NCBI GenBank assembly: GCA_903813345.2
Contig: CAIIXF020000007.1
Span: forward strand, 22,681,564 to 22,745,563
Direction of reading: 5' to 3'
From: Owenia fusiformis
Lineage: Eukaryota > Annelida > Polychaeta > Sabellida > Oweniidae
DNA length: 64,000 bases
The translations under genes were made by a program, and so were the position numbers. Numbering within the stretch: position 1 is the first letter of the stretch; the number at the start of each line of letters is the position of its first letter. Shown piece by piece: positions 28,001 through 43,000 of the stretch. Below the pieces are notes generated by a model. That model ran no database searches. It worked only from the letters and a program-made list of their open reading frames with translations, and was not told where the DNA came from.

Positions 28001-31000
28001 ATGGGATTATTTGTAAATGTTTAGCATGACACTGTTTAGATATAATGTGAATTTATATTTTGTGTTTACATGTAAAGATGAATAATTAACTTATTTGATG
28101 AGAGTTGAGAATACAACTTGTTATATAGAGGTGTCAATGAGTCTTTTCATACAGTTAATACCAACTCATATGGAAAATCAATAAGGAATTAAAAACAATA
28201 ATACTTTTAATCCTAATCTCATTATCTCATTTAAACTCACCACCTTGAAGTCATATTAATAATCTCACTGAAAGACCTATGTCACAAAGAGATCAATTGA
28301 AAGTTAAAATTCTGTAAATCCTCAATTGTTTGATCATTCAATCTTAATTTCACTGAAAGATTGATGCCATATTGAGATCAATGAAAGAGTTTGTATTCTG
28401 TTAATCCTTAAGTTTTTTTGATAATTTAATCTTTATCTAACAGAAAGATTGAGGAATGTGTTTGTATTCTGTAAATCTTCTTTTTATCATTTAATTAAGA
28501 AATATAGACTGAACATCATGAAAACTCACCAAAATATTAAATTTATTTAAAACAATTACATCAAATTAACAGAATATTTGAATTCACAATATGTAAATGT
28601 GTCATACTAAACATAAAATAAGTAAAAACCGTATAACGATAAAAATCATAATTTCAAAAAGTGGTCCAAGTTGTCTTGGGTCTTTAGCTTCAATATTTTC
28701 ACTCATTAATTAAGTTGATTTAAAACAATTACATCAAATTAACACAATATTTGAATTCAAAATATGTATAAAAAGTCAGACTAAACATAAAATAAAAACA
28801 ATAAAAACCATATTATGATAAAAATCATAATTTCAAAAAGTGGTCCGAGTTGTCTTGGATCTTTAGCTTCAATATTTTCTTCTTAATTCTCATTAATTAA
28901 GTTGATTTTAAACAATTACATCAAATTAACACAATATTTGAATTCAAAATATATATAATATGTCATACTAAACATAAAATAAAAATAAAAACCATATCAC
29001 GATAAAAATCATAATCTCAAAAAGTGGTCCGAGTTGTCTTGGGTCTTTAGCTTCAATATTTTCTTCTTAACTATCATCAAATAATAAGTTGATTTAAAAC
29101 AATTTCATCAAATTAACACAATAAATGAATGCACAGTACATAATATATGTCATCTAAACATAAAACAAAAATTAAAACCACATATTATGATGTTAATATC
29201 ATCATTTCAAAAAGTGGTCCGAGTTGTCCTGGGTCCGAGTTGTCTTGGGTCCGAGTTGTCTTGGGTCCGAGATGTCTTGGGTCCGAGTTGTCCAGGGTCC
29301 GAGTTGTCCTGGGTCCGAGTTGTCCGGTTACCAGGGTAACGACCACAAGAGGTTTTAGCGAAACAATAATTATTTTTCAAAGTTACTTTTAATGATTAAG
29401 AAAAAAATGATTTTAATTTTGTTGATCTTGATTGTAAGTTTTAATCTCTGTTTAAGTTTAGATATGGACATTTGATATTTCAGGCAATATTGTGAGATCC
29501 CTGGGTTAGAATACCCCACAGGACCATGTGCTGCTGGATGGTACTGTACCCTAGGGTCATCCTATGACAAACCTGTAGATGCAGCACAAGGAGGGAAGTG
29601 TCAAACGGGTTATTTCTGCCCCAATGGTTCTGTGGAGATGACCCCTTGTACACCAGGAATGTTCTGTGATGCACCTGGCCTCTGGGAACCAACAGGCAAT
29701 TGCGATGCAGGTTACTTTTGTACATCAACAGCTGAAACCAGTACTCCAACAGATGGCACCACAGGTAACTTTCCTAAATGCCCAAATGTGTAGTTATGAT
29801 TTTTGTAGATGTTTGAGAAGAATGTAATATGCAGTGTGTTTGCGATAGGATCTTATGGGAATTTTCAATCTGTTTTTCAACTATTTTTTTTGACTTGTAT
29901 TTAGAGATCTATTTATTACTTATTTTCCAGGTAATGTTTGTCCCGAGGGTCAATATTGTGAAGCAGGAAGTGCCAATGGCACATACTGTCCCCCTGGAAC
30001 CTGGCGTAACGAAACTACTGGTAAAAGTATAAACGACTGTCAAAACTGTACACAGGGCTCATACTGTGCTGGCTATGGGAACATTGCTGTCGATGGAGAT
30101 TGCGACCCTGGGTACTATTGTCCTGAGGGAATGTCTTCTAGCACTCCTGCTGATTTCCCATGCCCTGTGGGTCATTATTGCCCATCAGGAAGTTATGAAC
30201 CAATCAGATGTGAGTCTGGTTACTACCAGGATGAGACAACCAAGGGCTCGTGTAAACTGTGTATTTCTGGTTTCTATTGTGACAACACAATTGATCCAGT
30301 GGTCCTCTTCAATTCAACATATTGTCCTGCTGGTGAGTTCTCTTTGTAGATGATATTATACACTGTTAAGAAAGCCTTTACAGTTTGAAACTATGAATCT
30401 TTAAGTAGGAAAGGTAAATTATCTTACAATTATCATTTTTGTCTTTATGAACCAATCAGATGAGATAACCAAGGGCTCGTGTAAACTGTGTATTTCTGGT
30501 TTCTATTGTGACAACACAATTGATCCAGTGGTCCTCTTCAAAGTTGGACAAGGGAAATATTTCCCTTGACCAACTTTTTTGACATTTTTGATGTAAATAT
30601 TCATTTAAAATGGTCAATTTGGAGGAATGTTTATCACATAATTACTGTTAATTTCAGGTTATTACTGTCCTGCTGGCACCCGCTATTCCAATGAGTTTCC
30701 CTGTCCCAGTGGAACATTTGGCAATGAAACTGGACTCCAGAATGAGGCAAATTGTACAGAGTGTCCCTGTGGCTATTACTGTGATCAGCCTGCCCAGACC
30801 ACTTACTCAAAGATCTGCAATGCAGGGTAGGTTCTATGACAGTAAAACAAAAGTGGAACACCTTAAGTACCTCTAATAAAAGTGTTACTTGGGATGTGCT
30901 GCACTAACCATGAAGTTCATTTAACAATAAAATTAGCCAATTGGTCATGAAACTTCTTGGAGTGGAATATGATAAACTGAAAGCTGGCATAAATTAACAT

Positions 31001-34000
31001 GTCAATCACCAAGTGTACATTCAAAGCATGAAAGAGTTCAAGTACATTGAAGTTCAGTGTTATAATATAATTCCTCCATTTGTTGTTTGCAGGTACTACT
31101 GTCGCAGTGGTGCAGCCTCTGGCACACCTCTACAGGGATACGAAGCTGATGAGTGCCCTGCTGGCTACTACTGCCCCATGCAGTCTTGTGAACCCCAGTC
31201 TTGTCCCATAGGAACATTCTCCAGCAGTACAAGACTCACAGATATTACTGAGTGTCTCAACTGTACTGCAGGTAAGTCACCATAATTAAGTTGATCTTCA
31301 GCAGTATCACTTGAGGGCTTTTCTATTGGTTTACTGTAGAAAGTGTTGCAAAATATGAACTCTGGAGACACACTGCTTTATTGTCACATTTTCTTATTGG
31401 AGATAAAACAATCAGAGACTTCACATTTTCCTTGAGTTATCAGCATATCAGAAATACATCTTTTGTTTCTAGGCTATTACTGTGGCAATCAGAGTTTGAT
31501 AGCTCCCAGTGGGGAATGTGACGCAGGGTATTACTGCCCTGGCAGTGCAACAACCCCTGACTTCATAGTCTGCCCCGAAGGTCACTACTGCACTGAAGGT
31601 ACAGCCAACCCCATTAAGTGCCCAGTTGGGACATACAGCAATATAACTGGACTGAAAAATGATACAGAATGTTTCCCTTGTCCTGGAGGCTGGTATTGTG
31701 AGACTGAGGGTCTCTTAGAACCAACAGGAAGATGTGATCCTGGATACTATTGTCCAATAGGATCAGTATGGAGTGGTACCCCAGCGACTGTCTGCCCAGT
31801 TGGTCATTACTGTCCCGAGGGAACAGGCCCAGATCCTATCCCCTGCAAAAACAACAGCTATGTGAACCACACCCAGGCTACTGAGTGCTACCTCTGTCCC
31901 CAGGGATATTACTGTGTTGCATCAGGTCAGAATGCAATTTGCCCAATGGGGTACTATTGCCCTGCAGGGACTGGGCTAGACTGGCAGGCTTGTCCCAGAG
32001 GAACATACAGTGACCAGGAGGGCAATTATGAGGAAGCCCAGTGTAAACCATGCCCAGAGGGCAAGTACTGCGATGGAGAACATCTAGCAGCACCCTCAGG
32101 TAAATTCCTTGAAATTCTTTCTCAGGTCACCTGTAAATGAATAGATTGAGATTCTGTTGATTAATAAACAAGGCATGATTCATTCCAGCTCCAAAATGTG
32201 GTCTGGACATTTGTATGTTAAATCATTCCAAATAAAACCTGAATTGAAAAGATAATTTAAAAATCTAAATGCTCTTGTTACTGACCTCTTATATTACAGG
32301 GGATTGTGCTGCAGGCCATTGGTGTAACTCTGGAGTTGATAGGGAGTTTCCAAATGGCATCAACCAAACAGCTCCTTTAAACAACAGTTGCTATGACGAC
32401 AGAGCTGTAGGGTATGGTGGTATATGTCCTGTAGGCCACTATTGTCCAACAGGAAGTGTCAACCCAGAGCCCTGTCCCAATGGAACATATGCCAATGTGG
32501 AGGGCTTAGGTCTATGCATTATTTGTCCTAAGGGTAAGTAAAAGCATTTCTACCACTGTGATTGAGCATTCATAATTGAGCAGAAAGATAGAATTTGACC
32601 TTTGCAATGACAAATATCTGAATTGGTTACTATAAAAAGTATAGTTCATCCGAGTAAATGGATGAATTTTCTGGAAATTACTTTGGAGACTCATCTCAAG
32701 AGTTACTTGTCCTTGAATGGTAACTTATCTTTGGTGACTTGTCTCAAGAATAACTTGTCGATGGTTCAACTTGTTTTTGGTAGCTTATCTTAAAATGGCT
32801 TGCCTTTGGAAAACTCTGCATAAGTGCTTTTCAACATTCACCAGATGTTTTGTTTCACTGTAGGTTACTACTGCCCGAGTGGTGCTGTGAACTACACTGA
32901 CTATGATTGCCCCAGTGGACACTACTGTCCAGATGGCACTGAGGCATGGAACCAGTACCCATGTGCTGCTGGCAAATACAACAACATAACTCAGCGGACT
33001 AAAGTTGAAGACTGCTTAGATTGTCCAGGTAGGTACTGTTTTTAGTCAAATTATGTATTTTATTGAGTCTGGGAAAAACTGAGAACAAGCAATTTAAGAA
33101 ATAAAATTGGCAGTCAGGATATTTTGTTGCTTTGAGAGTAGGTAACAGTGTTACAAACATTAACGGGGGTGGAGGGCATTAACATAGACATTGAAATCTT
33201 AATTGGATATTTTCTTATCCTACCTTGTCTGTCTTGCATTTCTATAAACCTATGACTCCCATTTTCATTCAGGTGGCCAGTACTGTGAACAAACAGGCCT
33301 GACAACACCAACTGGCCTCTGTAAGGCAGGCTATTACTGCACTGGCGGATCAGCCACTGACCAGCCCCCCACTGCTTACTGTGTAGCTGGAGAATACTGC
33401 CCTGAGGGATCACACATACAAACACCATGTGACCCTGGCTGGTATTGCGCTACTGATTATCTTGGAGCAATGTCTGGCCAGTGTTTTGGAGGATACTACT
33501 GCACATCATCAGCTACTATGCCTAACCCAAATGATGGCACCACTGGTATGTACAAAGCAACAGCTATTATGTCATTGTAAATCCAAATAGTGGGGCTAAT
33601 TGCATGATAGTTAACTAACTGTTTTCAGCTTTTTAGTGTTAGGTACCAAAATAATGGCAATTTTTCAATAAATAAACCATTTATATTGGAGTTGACCAAA
33701 TTGTCTAGTATCACAATTTTTGTTATTTTACACTTGTATTCTGCTATTGACCACTGCTCAATATGACTCCTACAACTTACTTAAAAGTTTGTATAATTTG
33801 TTATTTCAGGAGATATTTGTCCTCATGGAGCATTCTGTCCCAATGGTACAGCTGCCCCTCAACTCTGTCAGGCTGGTTACTACCTCAACAGCACTGGCAA
33901 TGATGACGTCTCAGACTGTGAACTCTGCACTGCGGGCTTTTATTGCGCTGGAAGTGGGAATGATGTCCCTACTGGCCTTTGTTCCGCCGGATATTACTGT

Positions 34001-37000
34001 CCTGGGGGTCAAGATGATGATACCCCCACTGGGTATAACTGCACGGAAGGTAAGTGGCTCAGATAGCAAACTATGTGCACTTTTTTGATGATCCAATTTC
34101 TCAACTGATTTCGAATACACCTCAATTAGAGGCAAGATAATTTTAAAATTCTCATGTTGGTACACGAGCTCAGTTGTTTAAAAAATTTAACGATTATTGC
34201 ATATTTGTTTCTACTTAATTGTCATTTGTATTATTAGGCCACTATTGTCCCACTGGAAGTGATGCTCCTATACGGTGTCCTTCTGGCTCATACCAGGACC
34301 AACTGGGCATGGCATACTGCAAGGATTGTCCACAAGGCTTCTATTGTGACAACACAATGGCACCAGTCATACTCTACAATTCTTCATATTGTCCCATGGG
34401 TGAGTTAGTATAAAGTATCACAAATATTCATAAACTGTCACATTTTATTTTTGTCACACTTTGGGATATTATAATGTGACAGTGATCATGATTGTGGTTT
34501 TGATTGAGTAGCGTCCTTGATTCATTAATTCAGTCATTGATAGGACATGAGCAAAATGAAACAATTGCTAAGGTACAATTAGAATATAAAACTTTTTTGT
34601 CCTTTCATCGCATGAGATGTTATATTTTATGAAATGAAAAATAATTCTGAAACATTTCTTTACAGAAGCATCGAAGAATATAATAAATTACAGTCTAATA
34701 GACAGTTACCTTAATTAGTTCACTTTTTATTTGATAGGCTACTATTGCGAAGTGAACACAACGTTTGCAACAGAGAATCCCTGTCCTGTAGGGACATTCA
34801 ACAACCAAACCCATGCATATGGTATACAGTTCTGTCAGCCATGTACAGGAGGAATGTATTGTGAGACACAAGGACTCCCTGATCCTACAGGGCCATGTGA
34901 CCCTGGTAAGTGATACTTTACCCATTCAATCATTATGCAGGGGTATCATCAGAATCTTCATTCTTTACTGTGTTTGATGCAACAGAAGATACAAATAACA
35001 ATAGCTTTGCCACGTTTAATCAAGAACTCAAAAATATCAATTAAATGTCAATATGAGACGAGCAATAAAGATAATCGAACTGAATTGAATATTTTACATT
35101 ACAGGTTACTTCTGTGCTTCTGGGTCAGATAGTGCCACACCCTCCCTTGGTGCAAGTGCTGATGAGTGCCCCACAGGTCATTATTGCCCCCAACAGTCCT
35201 CTGCCCCACTAGCATGTCCCCCAGGGACATACAACAGTGCTACTCGGAGGACATCTATGGGAGACTGTCAAAACTGCACTGGTGGGAATTACTGTCCAGA
35301 GTGGAATATGACTGCAGTAGGTTCACCCTGCGATGCTGGTATGTTGCTTTAATTTATTTGGTATCCATGGCTTCTTTGATTAAAAGCAAAATTTCACAAA
35401 TGATGGAGTATGATACAAGGCTAAGCTGATTTCAATCAAAACCCCTACTCTCTTGGTTAAACCTTGGAATTTAGTGCTTTCCAGGAATTTACAGTTTTTT
35501 TCTTTCATTTTGAGAAAAGAGGGGAAAACCTTTCTAGAGGTTAATCTTTACATAGAGATTCTGGGATATTTTCTCTAATTTTGACATCAATTTTTGTAAT
35601 TTTAGAATAGAAAAATATGTTAAAAGTGCACAGACCTCCAAATAGACAATATATGAGATAAATGCATGTTTAAATATAAATATTAGCAAATTTCTCTTTC
35701 ATAAGGCTACTACTGCGAGAGTGGGGCAGATGTTGCCACATACACTGAGTGTACTCCTGGGTCTTACTGTCCAAAGGGGAGCACACTCCCTACACCATGC
35801 CCTGCTGGGACATTTTCTAATACGGCTGGCTTACAGGAGGAGGCTCAATGCACTAACTGTACTGGAGGATATTACTGTCCTGATACAGGTATAATCCTCA
35901 TTTATTATACCTTGTTTTATAGCCCTTCAGATTTTTGCAGTTTATATCCTATTTTGTTCTTATCTTCTCTGGCAGCTTGTTTTTTGAACAAGAATTTTAT
36001 AGGTGTTTTATGAAAAAAGTTTGCCAATGCAAATGATGTCTGAGTTTTTAATGTCAATTAATTGAATTAATTATTTTTACACCCAAGGATTTAAAATAAT
36101 TTCAGATATGAATTAAATGTCCAATGACCTACTATTTATTGTTTAGTAACAACAACATATTTGTTTTGTAGGTATGACAGCAGCTGTGGATGAATGCTGG
36201 GGAGGCTACTACTGCCCTAGTGGTATAGATGTCCCTAATCCCGCTGACCTCTTGTGCCCAAGAGGCATGCACTGCCCCAATGGCAGTGAAATATATAAGG
36301 AATGCTCCCCTGGTTTCTATGCCAACCAGACAGGTGCTGCCATCTGTGAGACATGTCCTGATGGCTATTATTGTCTTCCTGTTCAGCCTGAGAATGCAAC
36401 TCTCAATGTCCAGCCATGTCCTCAAGGCTATTTCTGCCCAACAGGTAGGCCTTTCTATTACTAATAAATTACTTTTCTTCTTGATACGCTTTGCAAAATT
36501 GAGTTAGAAATAACACCAGTTATATGATTTGGAACTTAAGAATATTTTAATGAAGTTAATTTTTTACAAAGTCTTTTTAGAAAATGTAAAATACTGAATA
36601 ATATGGTTTGGATAGAACTTTGAAAAATCACTAAGTTTTCTACTGTCAAGTTAATTCTGTCTCATTTAAAAGTTTAATATATTTTGTGACTAACAGGTAC
36701 TGCACTAGACTGGCATGCATGTCCCCAGGGCACATACAGTGACCAGGAAGGATTGTACAGCACTGCACAATGCAAGCCCTGCCCTGGTGGGAAATACTGT
36801 GCCTCTGAACACCTCAGTGCACCTACAGCTGACTGTTCAGCAGGTATGTGGCAATATAAGAAAATTATAGAAGGAACCCAAGGGTCCATGAATCTCAACC
36901 ACATGGGCACAATTGACCTGACTTGCATCCCATTGAGTTTTTTGACACCTAATAATAAAAAATGAAGGTTTTAAATTCTTTGAATTAATTTGTAGTTTTT

Positions 37001-40000
37001 CATCTGAATCATTATTATTATATAGAATCTACTGCTGAATTGGAAATTACTGAAATATGAATGATTTTTCTGTCTTCAAGAATGTAGAACATTTTTGCAT
37101 ACTTTTAGGTTATTACTGTACATCTGGTGTTGATCGTCCAAACCCTAGCACAGGCAATGACACTTTTAATGACACCTGTGCCTGTCCCCGGCAGTCACTT
37201 CATACAGGAGTGGGAGACATATGTCCCCTGGGTCACTATTGTCCCCTAGGGTCAACGGTGCCTTTACCCTGTCTTGCTGGGACATATGCAGACACAGAAG
37301 GACAACATACATGTAAACAATGCCCAGAGGGATACTACTGTATGGCTAATAGCACAGATTTCACTTCCCAGGAATGCCCCACAGGTACAAGCTAATTGTT
37401 ATCATCAACCAGCATAAATGGAGTTTCAGACAAAAGTGCGTTAATGGGACATATTAATGATATCATTTGATAAAATGTGTGAAAGCAATCCAGAAATGGC
37501 TCACAATATGGCAAAGACACAAATAACCACCAATTTCAGAAATTGATTTTTTGAAGGTTTTTTGACAATGTAAGAAGACCACCAAAATTAAAAAAGTATG
37601 TCTGTGTACAACTTGAAATAATTGCATTTGTAACTTTTTCAGGTCACTTCTGTCCCAATGGCACAGCAAGCCAATATGAGAATCCTTGCCCTCCGGGAAC
37701 CTACAATGCTTTACCCCGGGGCACATCAGAAACAGACTGTCAAGATTGCCAGGGAGGAGAGTACTGTGAGGGTCAAGGTAATTCTGCAGCTACAGGAAAT
37801 TGTTCTGCTGGATGGTTTTGTAGCGGTGGAGCTGATAGGCCAAACACAACAACACATGGTGGGGAGTGCCAACCAGGATATTACTGTCCAGAAGGTAACA
37901 CAAGTTGATTAAGAAAAGGATGCTCACTTCAAACTGTAGTATAAAGGGATATAAATAAATGTCATACAAATATTCCCATACATACTAAATCGCTAATAAA
38001 AAAGATTTTGTGGACGATAATGATTGTTGCATTGACTATTACATGTAGCTCATAGTTAAAAAACCAAGGATTATACAAATGTGAATAATTGCGATCTACT
38101 TTTTGTACTTCATTTGCATCTATACAATTACATTTAACAATGATACAACAGAATATGATCAATGTTTGGATATTTTCAGGCTCAATGAGTCCAATTCCTT
38201 GCCCCGGTGGAGAATTCTGTGCCACAAGTGGTCTTGCTACACCCACAGGTCTATGCTCTGCCGGGCATTACTGCACCCTGAAGGCCATATCTGCCACCCC
38301 CTCCGGGGACTCTACTGGAGACATCTGTCCCCCTGGATACTACTGTCCTGAACAATCATCCTACCCCATACCCTGTAGCCCTGGCACATACAGCCCTAGC
38401 TCTGGGAATATGAACATCACTGACTGTCTTGCCTGTAGCCTGGGAGAATATTGTGCCAGTTACAATCTGACTCAAACAACAGGTTTGTGTATTTGAACAT
38501 GAGTACATTAAATTGAATACATTGAACTTTAGTATATTAAACTCGAATTCTCAATAAAATTATCATTCACAGTATATCACAACATAATAGGTAAACTAGC
38601 AATATGATTTGTATTAAGATACACAGTTAAAAAGGATTTTTGAAAAGCAAGAACTGTACTTTTCATTTAGAAAACACCCAATATTAGATGTAGATTGATT
38701 CATTATGATTCATTATAAGTCCACCCGCTATGGCTCAGAGGCAGAGTCAAGGTTACCAATATTGCTTGGCCCCGGGTTCGATTCCCGGTTCAGACAAGTT
38801 TGTTTGTGCGTTATGTAATTCTGGGTGTTTGACTGAGTGGTTCACGACTCGTATAAAAGGCTGTGGTGTGTACCTGTATGTCTGTGTACCCGTGCACATA
38901 AAAGAACACAGGGCTCCTCCAAGGAGGGGTTTCTGGCTCTGTCTTCGAGTGTAAAATACGTAAAATACGGAATATACCAATGAGGTATTGCTCGCCAAAT
39001 ATGGTGGTAACCAAGATATAATAATAATAATAATAATAATAAGTATCGTTCAACGTTATCATGGTTTACTTCATTTTACTTTGCACTTACAGGTAACTGC
39101 AGTGCCGGTTTCTACTGCCCCCAGGGTGAGATCACTGACAACCCCCATCCTTGCCCCATGGGCTACTACTGTCCTGAGGCCACATATGACCCATTCATTT
39201 GTGACAGTGGCTGGTATCAAGACAACACTGGCCAGAGTGATTGCAAGTTATGCCCCGAGGGCTACTATTGTGATAACAGTAATGGTGCTGTGGTGATAAA
39301 TGAAACAGTGACATGTCCAGCTGGATTCTTCTGTCCTCCTGGTGAGTGAAAATCTAGCATAATTCACTCTCAACTAATAATCGTTAAGATGGCTTTTTTG
39401 TTAATTAAAAGTTTTTATTCTTTTTAATCATAGAAATAACTGATGCATCACTTGTTTATATTACACAAGCTAACTTCAGCTACTTTCATATTGAAGTAAA
39501 GACTTACAAAATGTTCTCCACATTTTTATCTTGATTTGTAAAAGTATGCCACACTTTTAATCAAAGCACAAAGCAGCATACATTACTAATGCATCGTCCG
39601 GCATTATTCAAACTTTTACATTTGCATTTCTGTAAATAACAAGACCTCAACCAACTGATTGTTTATTTTAGGTACGAAAAGAGCTGATCAATGGCCCTGT
39701 CCTCTGGGCACATTCGGCAATGACACAGGATATAACGATAGCTCCAACTGTAGCCCTTGTCTAGGAGGAATGTACTGTGGAATTGTCGGACAGACATGGC
39801 CAACTGGATATTGCAAGGCTGGATATTTCTGCCATCGTTATGCAGAGATCGCTTCACCTAATCAAACCACTGACGCTAATATTTGTCCAGAAGGTAAAGT
39901 TAAGGATTGAAATGAATTCTGAAAATTTCAGATATTCATTTTATCTTGATCGCTACTGGATTATATCTGGATTAAATGATAACTCTCCATAAAAGAGTAA

Positions 40001-43000
40001 ATTTAAAAAGGCATGCATTACTTATTGATCACCCCTCATCTTTTTATCTGCAGGCTCTTACTGTTTGGAAGGCACAGACAATCCCAGTCCATGTCCTGTA
40101 GGAACATTTGGGGCTATAGAGGGACTGCGAAACTCCAGTGAATGTACACCATGCACTGCAGGAAAATATTGCGACATACAAGGAATCACTTCAGTCACAG
40201 GTGAGTGAAGTACACTGTTCTCACATTGCTTTTATAGACATTCATACATAGATCATCGAGTCACTAGTAGAATGCTTGTACCAACTTTTCTATGCATTAG
40301 ATGATTTGATAGTTTTAGACATGATGTCACACATTTGATTTTACATTTGAAATGACTTACGGGTGTGGTGAAAAATAATACTGGTATTTGCCCAGACCCT
40401 TCCTTACATCATATGAACACAGTTTACAGTTATTGAATTACTTAATTGTTTTTGCAATTTTATGTATTATTTACTAATCAATGTATTTGCATTTATTCAC
40501 ATTTACACAGTTGCTGAGAGTGAGTACACATCATGATTTTGATTCACATCTATATTTGCTTGCTTCTTTTCCTTACTTTAATATTTCATTTATCATAACA
40601 TTTTCAGTCTATTCTTTCAACAATTGAAACAATTGATATTGTAAAATCTGATTGAAATTTTAATCCTGAAGGCATCATTAAAGCATATTACTTCAAGGCA
40701 ACCCTCTCAAAACAAGTTTTATTCAAAAGTTCTGTTTTGTTAAATATCATTCATATCTCATTTCTATCTTTCCATGTTGTCAAAGTTTTCCTCATCTTAC
40801 CTTCGTGTTATGATTATACTGAAGTGTTTTGTTGTCCCTGCATGCTTAAATTCCTGATAACAAGTTTGAGTAACTGTTAGTTAAGAAGTGATACCTTGGT
40901 GATGGGTTTGGTTATTAGAAAAAGAACATACATATACCATACGAAATACTAGCCACTGGGGATTGTTCCTCCACAGTATTAATATATTTTCTATGAATCT
41001 TAAATATATCCTTAATGAATCTTTATGTATCTTCAATTAATCTCAATTTATCCTAAATGAATCCTCTTGATCAATATGGTGTGCTATTAATGGAATTTTC
41101 CCAATAACCTTTTGATTAAAATACTTGCAACATTCAAGATTGTTTTGCAAAATGGTTCAAGATCCACAGTTGAATATGAGTGTAAATAAACTCTCTCAGT
41201 GGTTCATGAAAAGCTGACTGTTAATTTGTGTTACAGGGGATTGCTATGCTGGCTATTATTGTGAAGAAGGGAGTACTGTGGCAAGGCAAGCCCTATGTAC
41301 CCCAGGCCACTTTTGTCCTACAGGCAGCGATATACCCACACGCTGCCCAGAGGTAAGAACGACTCATATGATATAGCAAATCTGTTTATTGAGTGATACT
41401 TATTTTTCCTCACAGTTCAGCTGTGACATTGTATATGTCTGTAAATATCCTTATTCTATAGAGCTACTATACTTGTAATACAATGTACTATTGTATATTT
41501 CCAGGGTACATTCAATCCATACTGGGGTTTGAACTCCACCGACCAATGTACACCATGCACACAGGGTCAGTACTGTGACACAGAGGGTATGAATGTCACA
41601 TCAGGACCCTGTGAGGCAGGTTACTACTGTCCGCCTGGACAGAATTCCTCAAGACCAACTGATTACCCCTGCCCTGTAGCATATTACTGCCCCGTGAATT
41701 CATCCGAGCCGCTACCCTGCCAGAATGGGACATACATGAACCATACCCATGCTGAAGTCTGTGATATATGCCCAGAGGGATGGTGAGTTTATGTCAAAAT
41801 ATCTGAAAATCGTTACTCACAAAAGTGATGTTAACAAAACTTAATTTGATGTCTCTGTATTGCTCTATCAATTATCAAAGTGACTGATGCGTTTAAGTGA
41901 GTTTAAATCTCAGTAATTGTTTAATCTGAAATTATTTTACTCAGCATTTAAAACCAAGTCTTCTTGAAATATTCATTGAGATTACTTGAAGATTTAGACA
42001 AACAGTGAAACCTGTACAGATGTATATCTAAACACCTCTCTAATCCAAACACTTTCTCCGATTGACTCAGATGTTTTTAAAACCTTGCAATATGAACACC
42101 TCTTAATCTGACCACTTTTGGACAAGATTGAAATGATTGTAAATCAGAGTGATTTATGAATATGAATACTGACTATTTCCCACATGACAACATTATTTAT
42201 TTCAGGTACTGCACCAGTGGTGATCTGGTCCAGTTGTGTCCTGAAGGATACTACTGCCCTGAAGGTACAGGGGTCAACTGGATCCCTTGTCCAAGAGGAA
42301 CATTCAGTAACGAGACTGGTCTAGCCCGAGAGGACCAATGTGAGTCCTGTCTAGGGGGGTCATACTGTGAGACCCTGCGGGCCACAGCTCCTAAGGCATT
42401 GTGCTCTGCAGGGTACTATTGTGAGTATGGAACAGATAGAGCTACACCTACAAATGGAAATGCTACTCTCATCAATGGGACGTGTCAAGTACCAGGTTAG
42501 TTTTAACCCAGACCTCTTCAGTAAAGTTTTTTTCCATAGTTTTCATTATATTTTGGGTATACCATAAGGTGCAATTTCATATGAATCCATTTTATGATAC
42601 ATGTATGTACATGATGAACCCTTTTTGAATAACTTTCTAAACTGAAATGAAAAAATCACCTCAAATGCTTATTAGATTTGCATGCTAAGTTGCAGAAAAA
42701 TTAGAATACATGAATTACATTTGTTAACTCCTTCAATCTTTACTTAAACTTGCTTTCTGTTATCAGTAGTAGTTATTCAGTTTACCCTAATGATTCTTGT
42801 ACAAACAGATCACTAAAATGTTATGCATCACACTAGGTGGTGAAACAGGTGTTGGGGGTGTGTGCCCTGAAGGCAGCTACTGTCCAATAGGAACGACTAC
42901 ACCACTGCCATGCGGTGCTGGCACCTATAGTAATGTCACAGGACTAGCAACATGTTATCAGTGCCCTGCAGGATATTACTGTCTTGATGGTTAGTAAAAT

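Noticed and set aside
27658-29325. A CRISPR-like array because of regularly spaced short repeats
   Set aside because: The 16-bp units are contiguous without spacers, present in both orientations, and lie in an intron of an animal gene.
38721-38795. A tRNA gene on the plus strand
   Set aside because: A and B boxes are present, but the acceptor and anticodon stems do not form a full cloverleaf and a SINE body with a (TAA)n tail follows.
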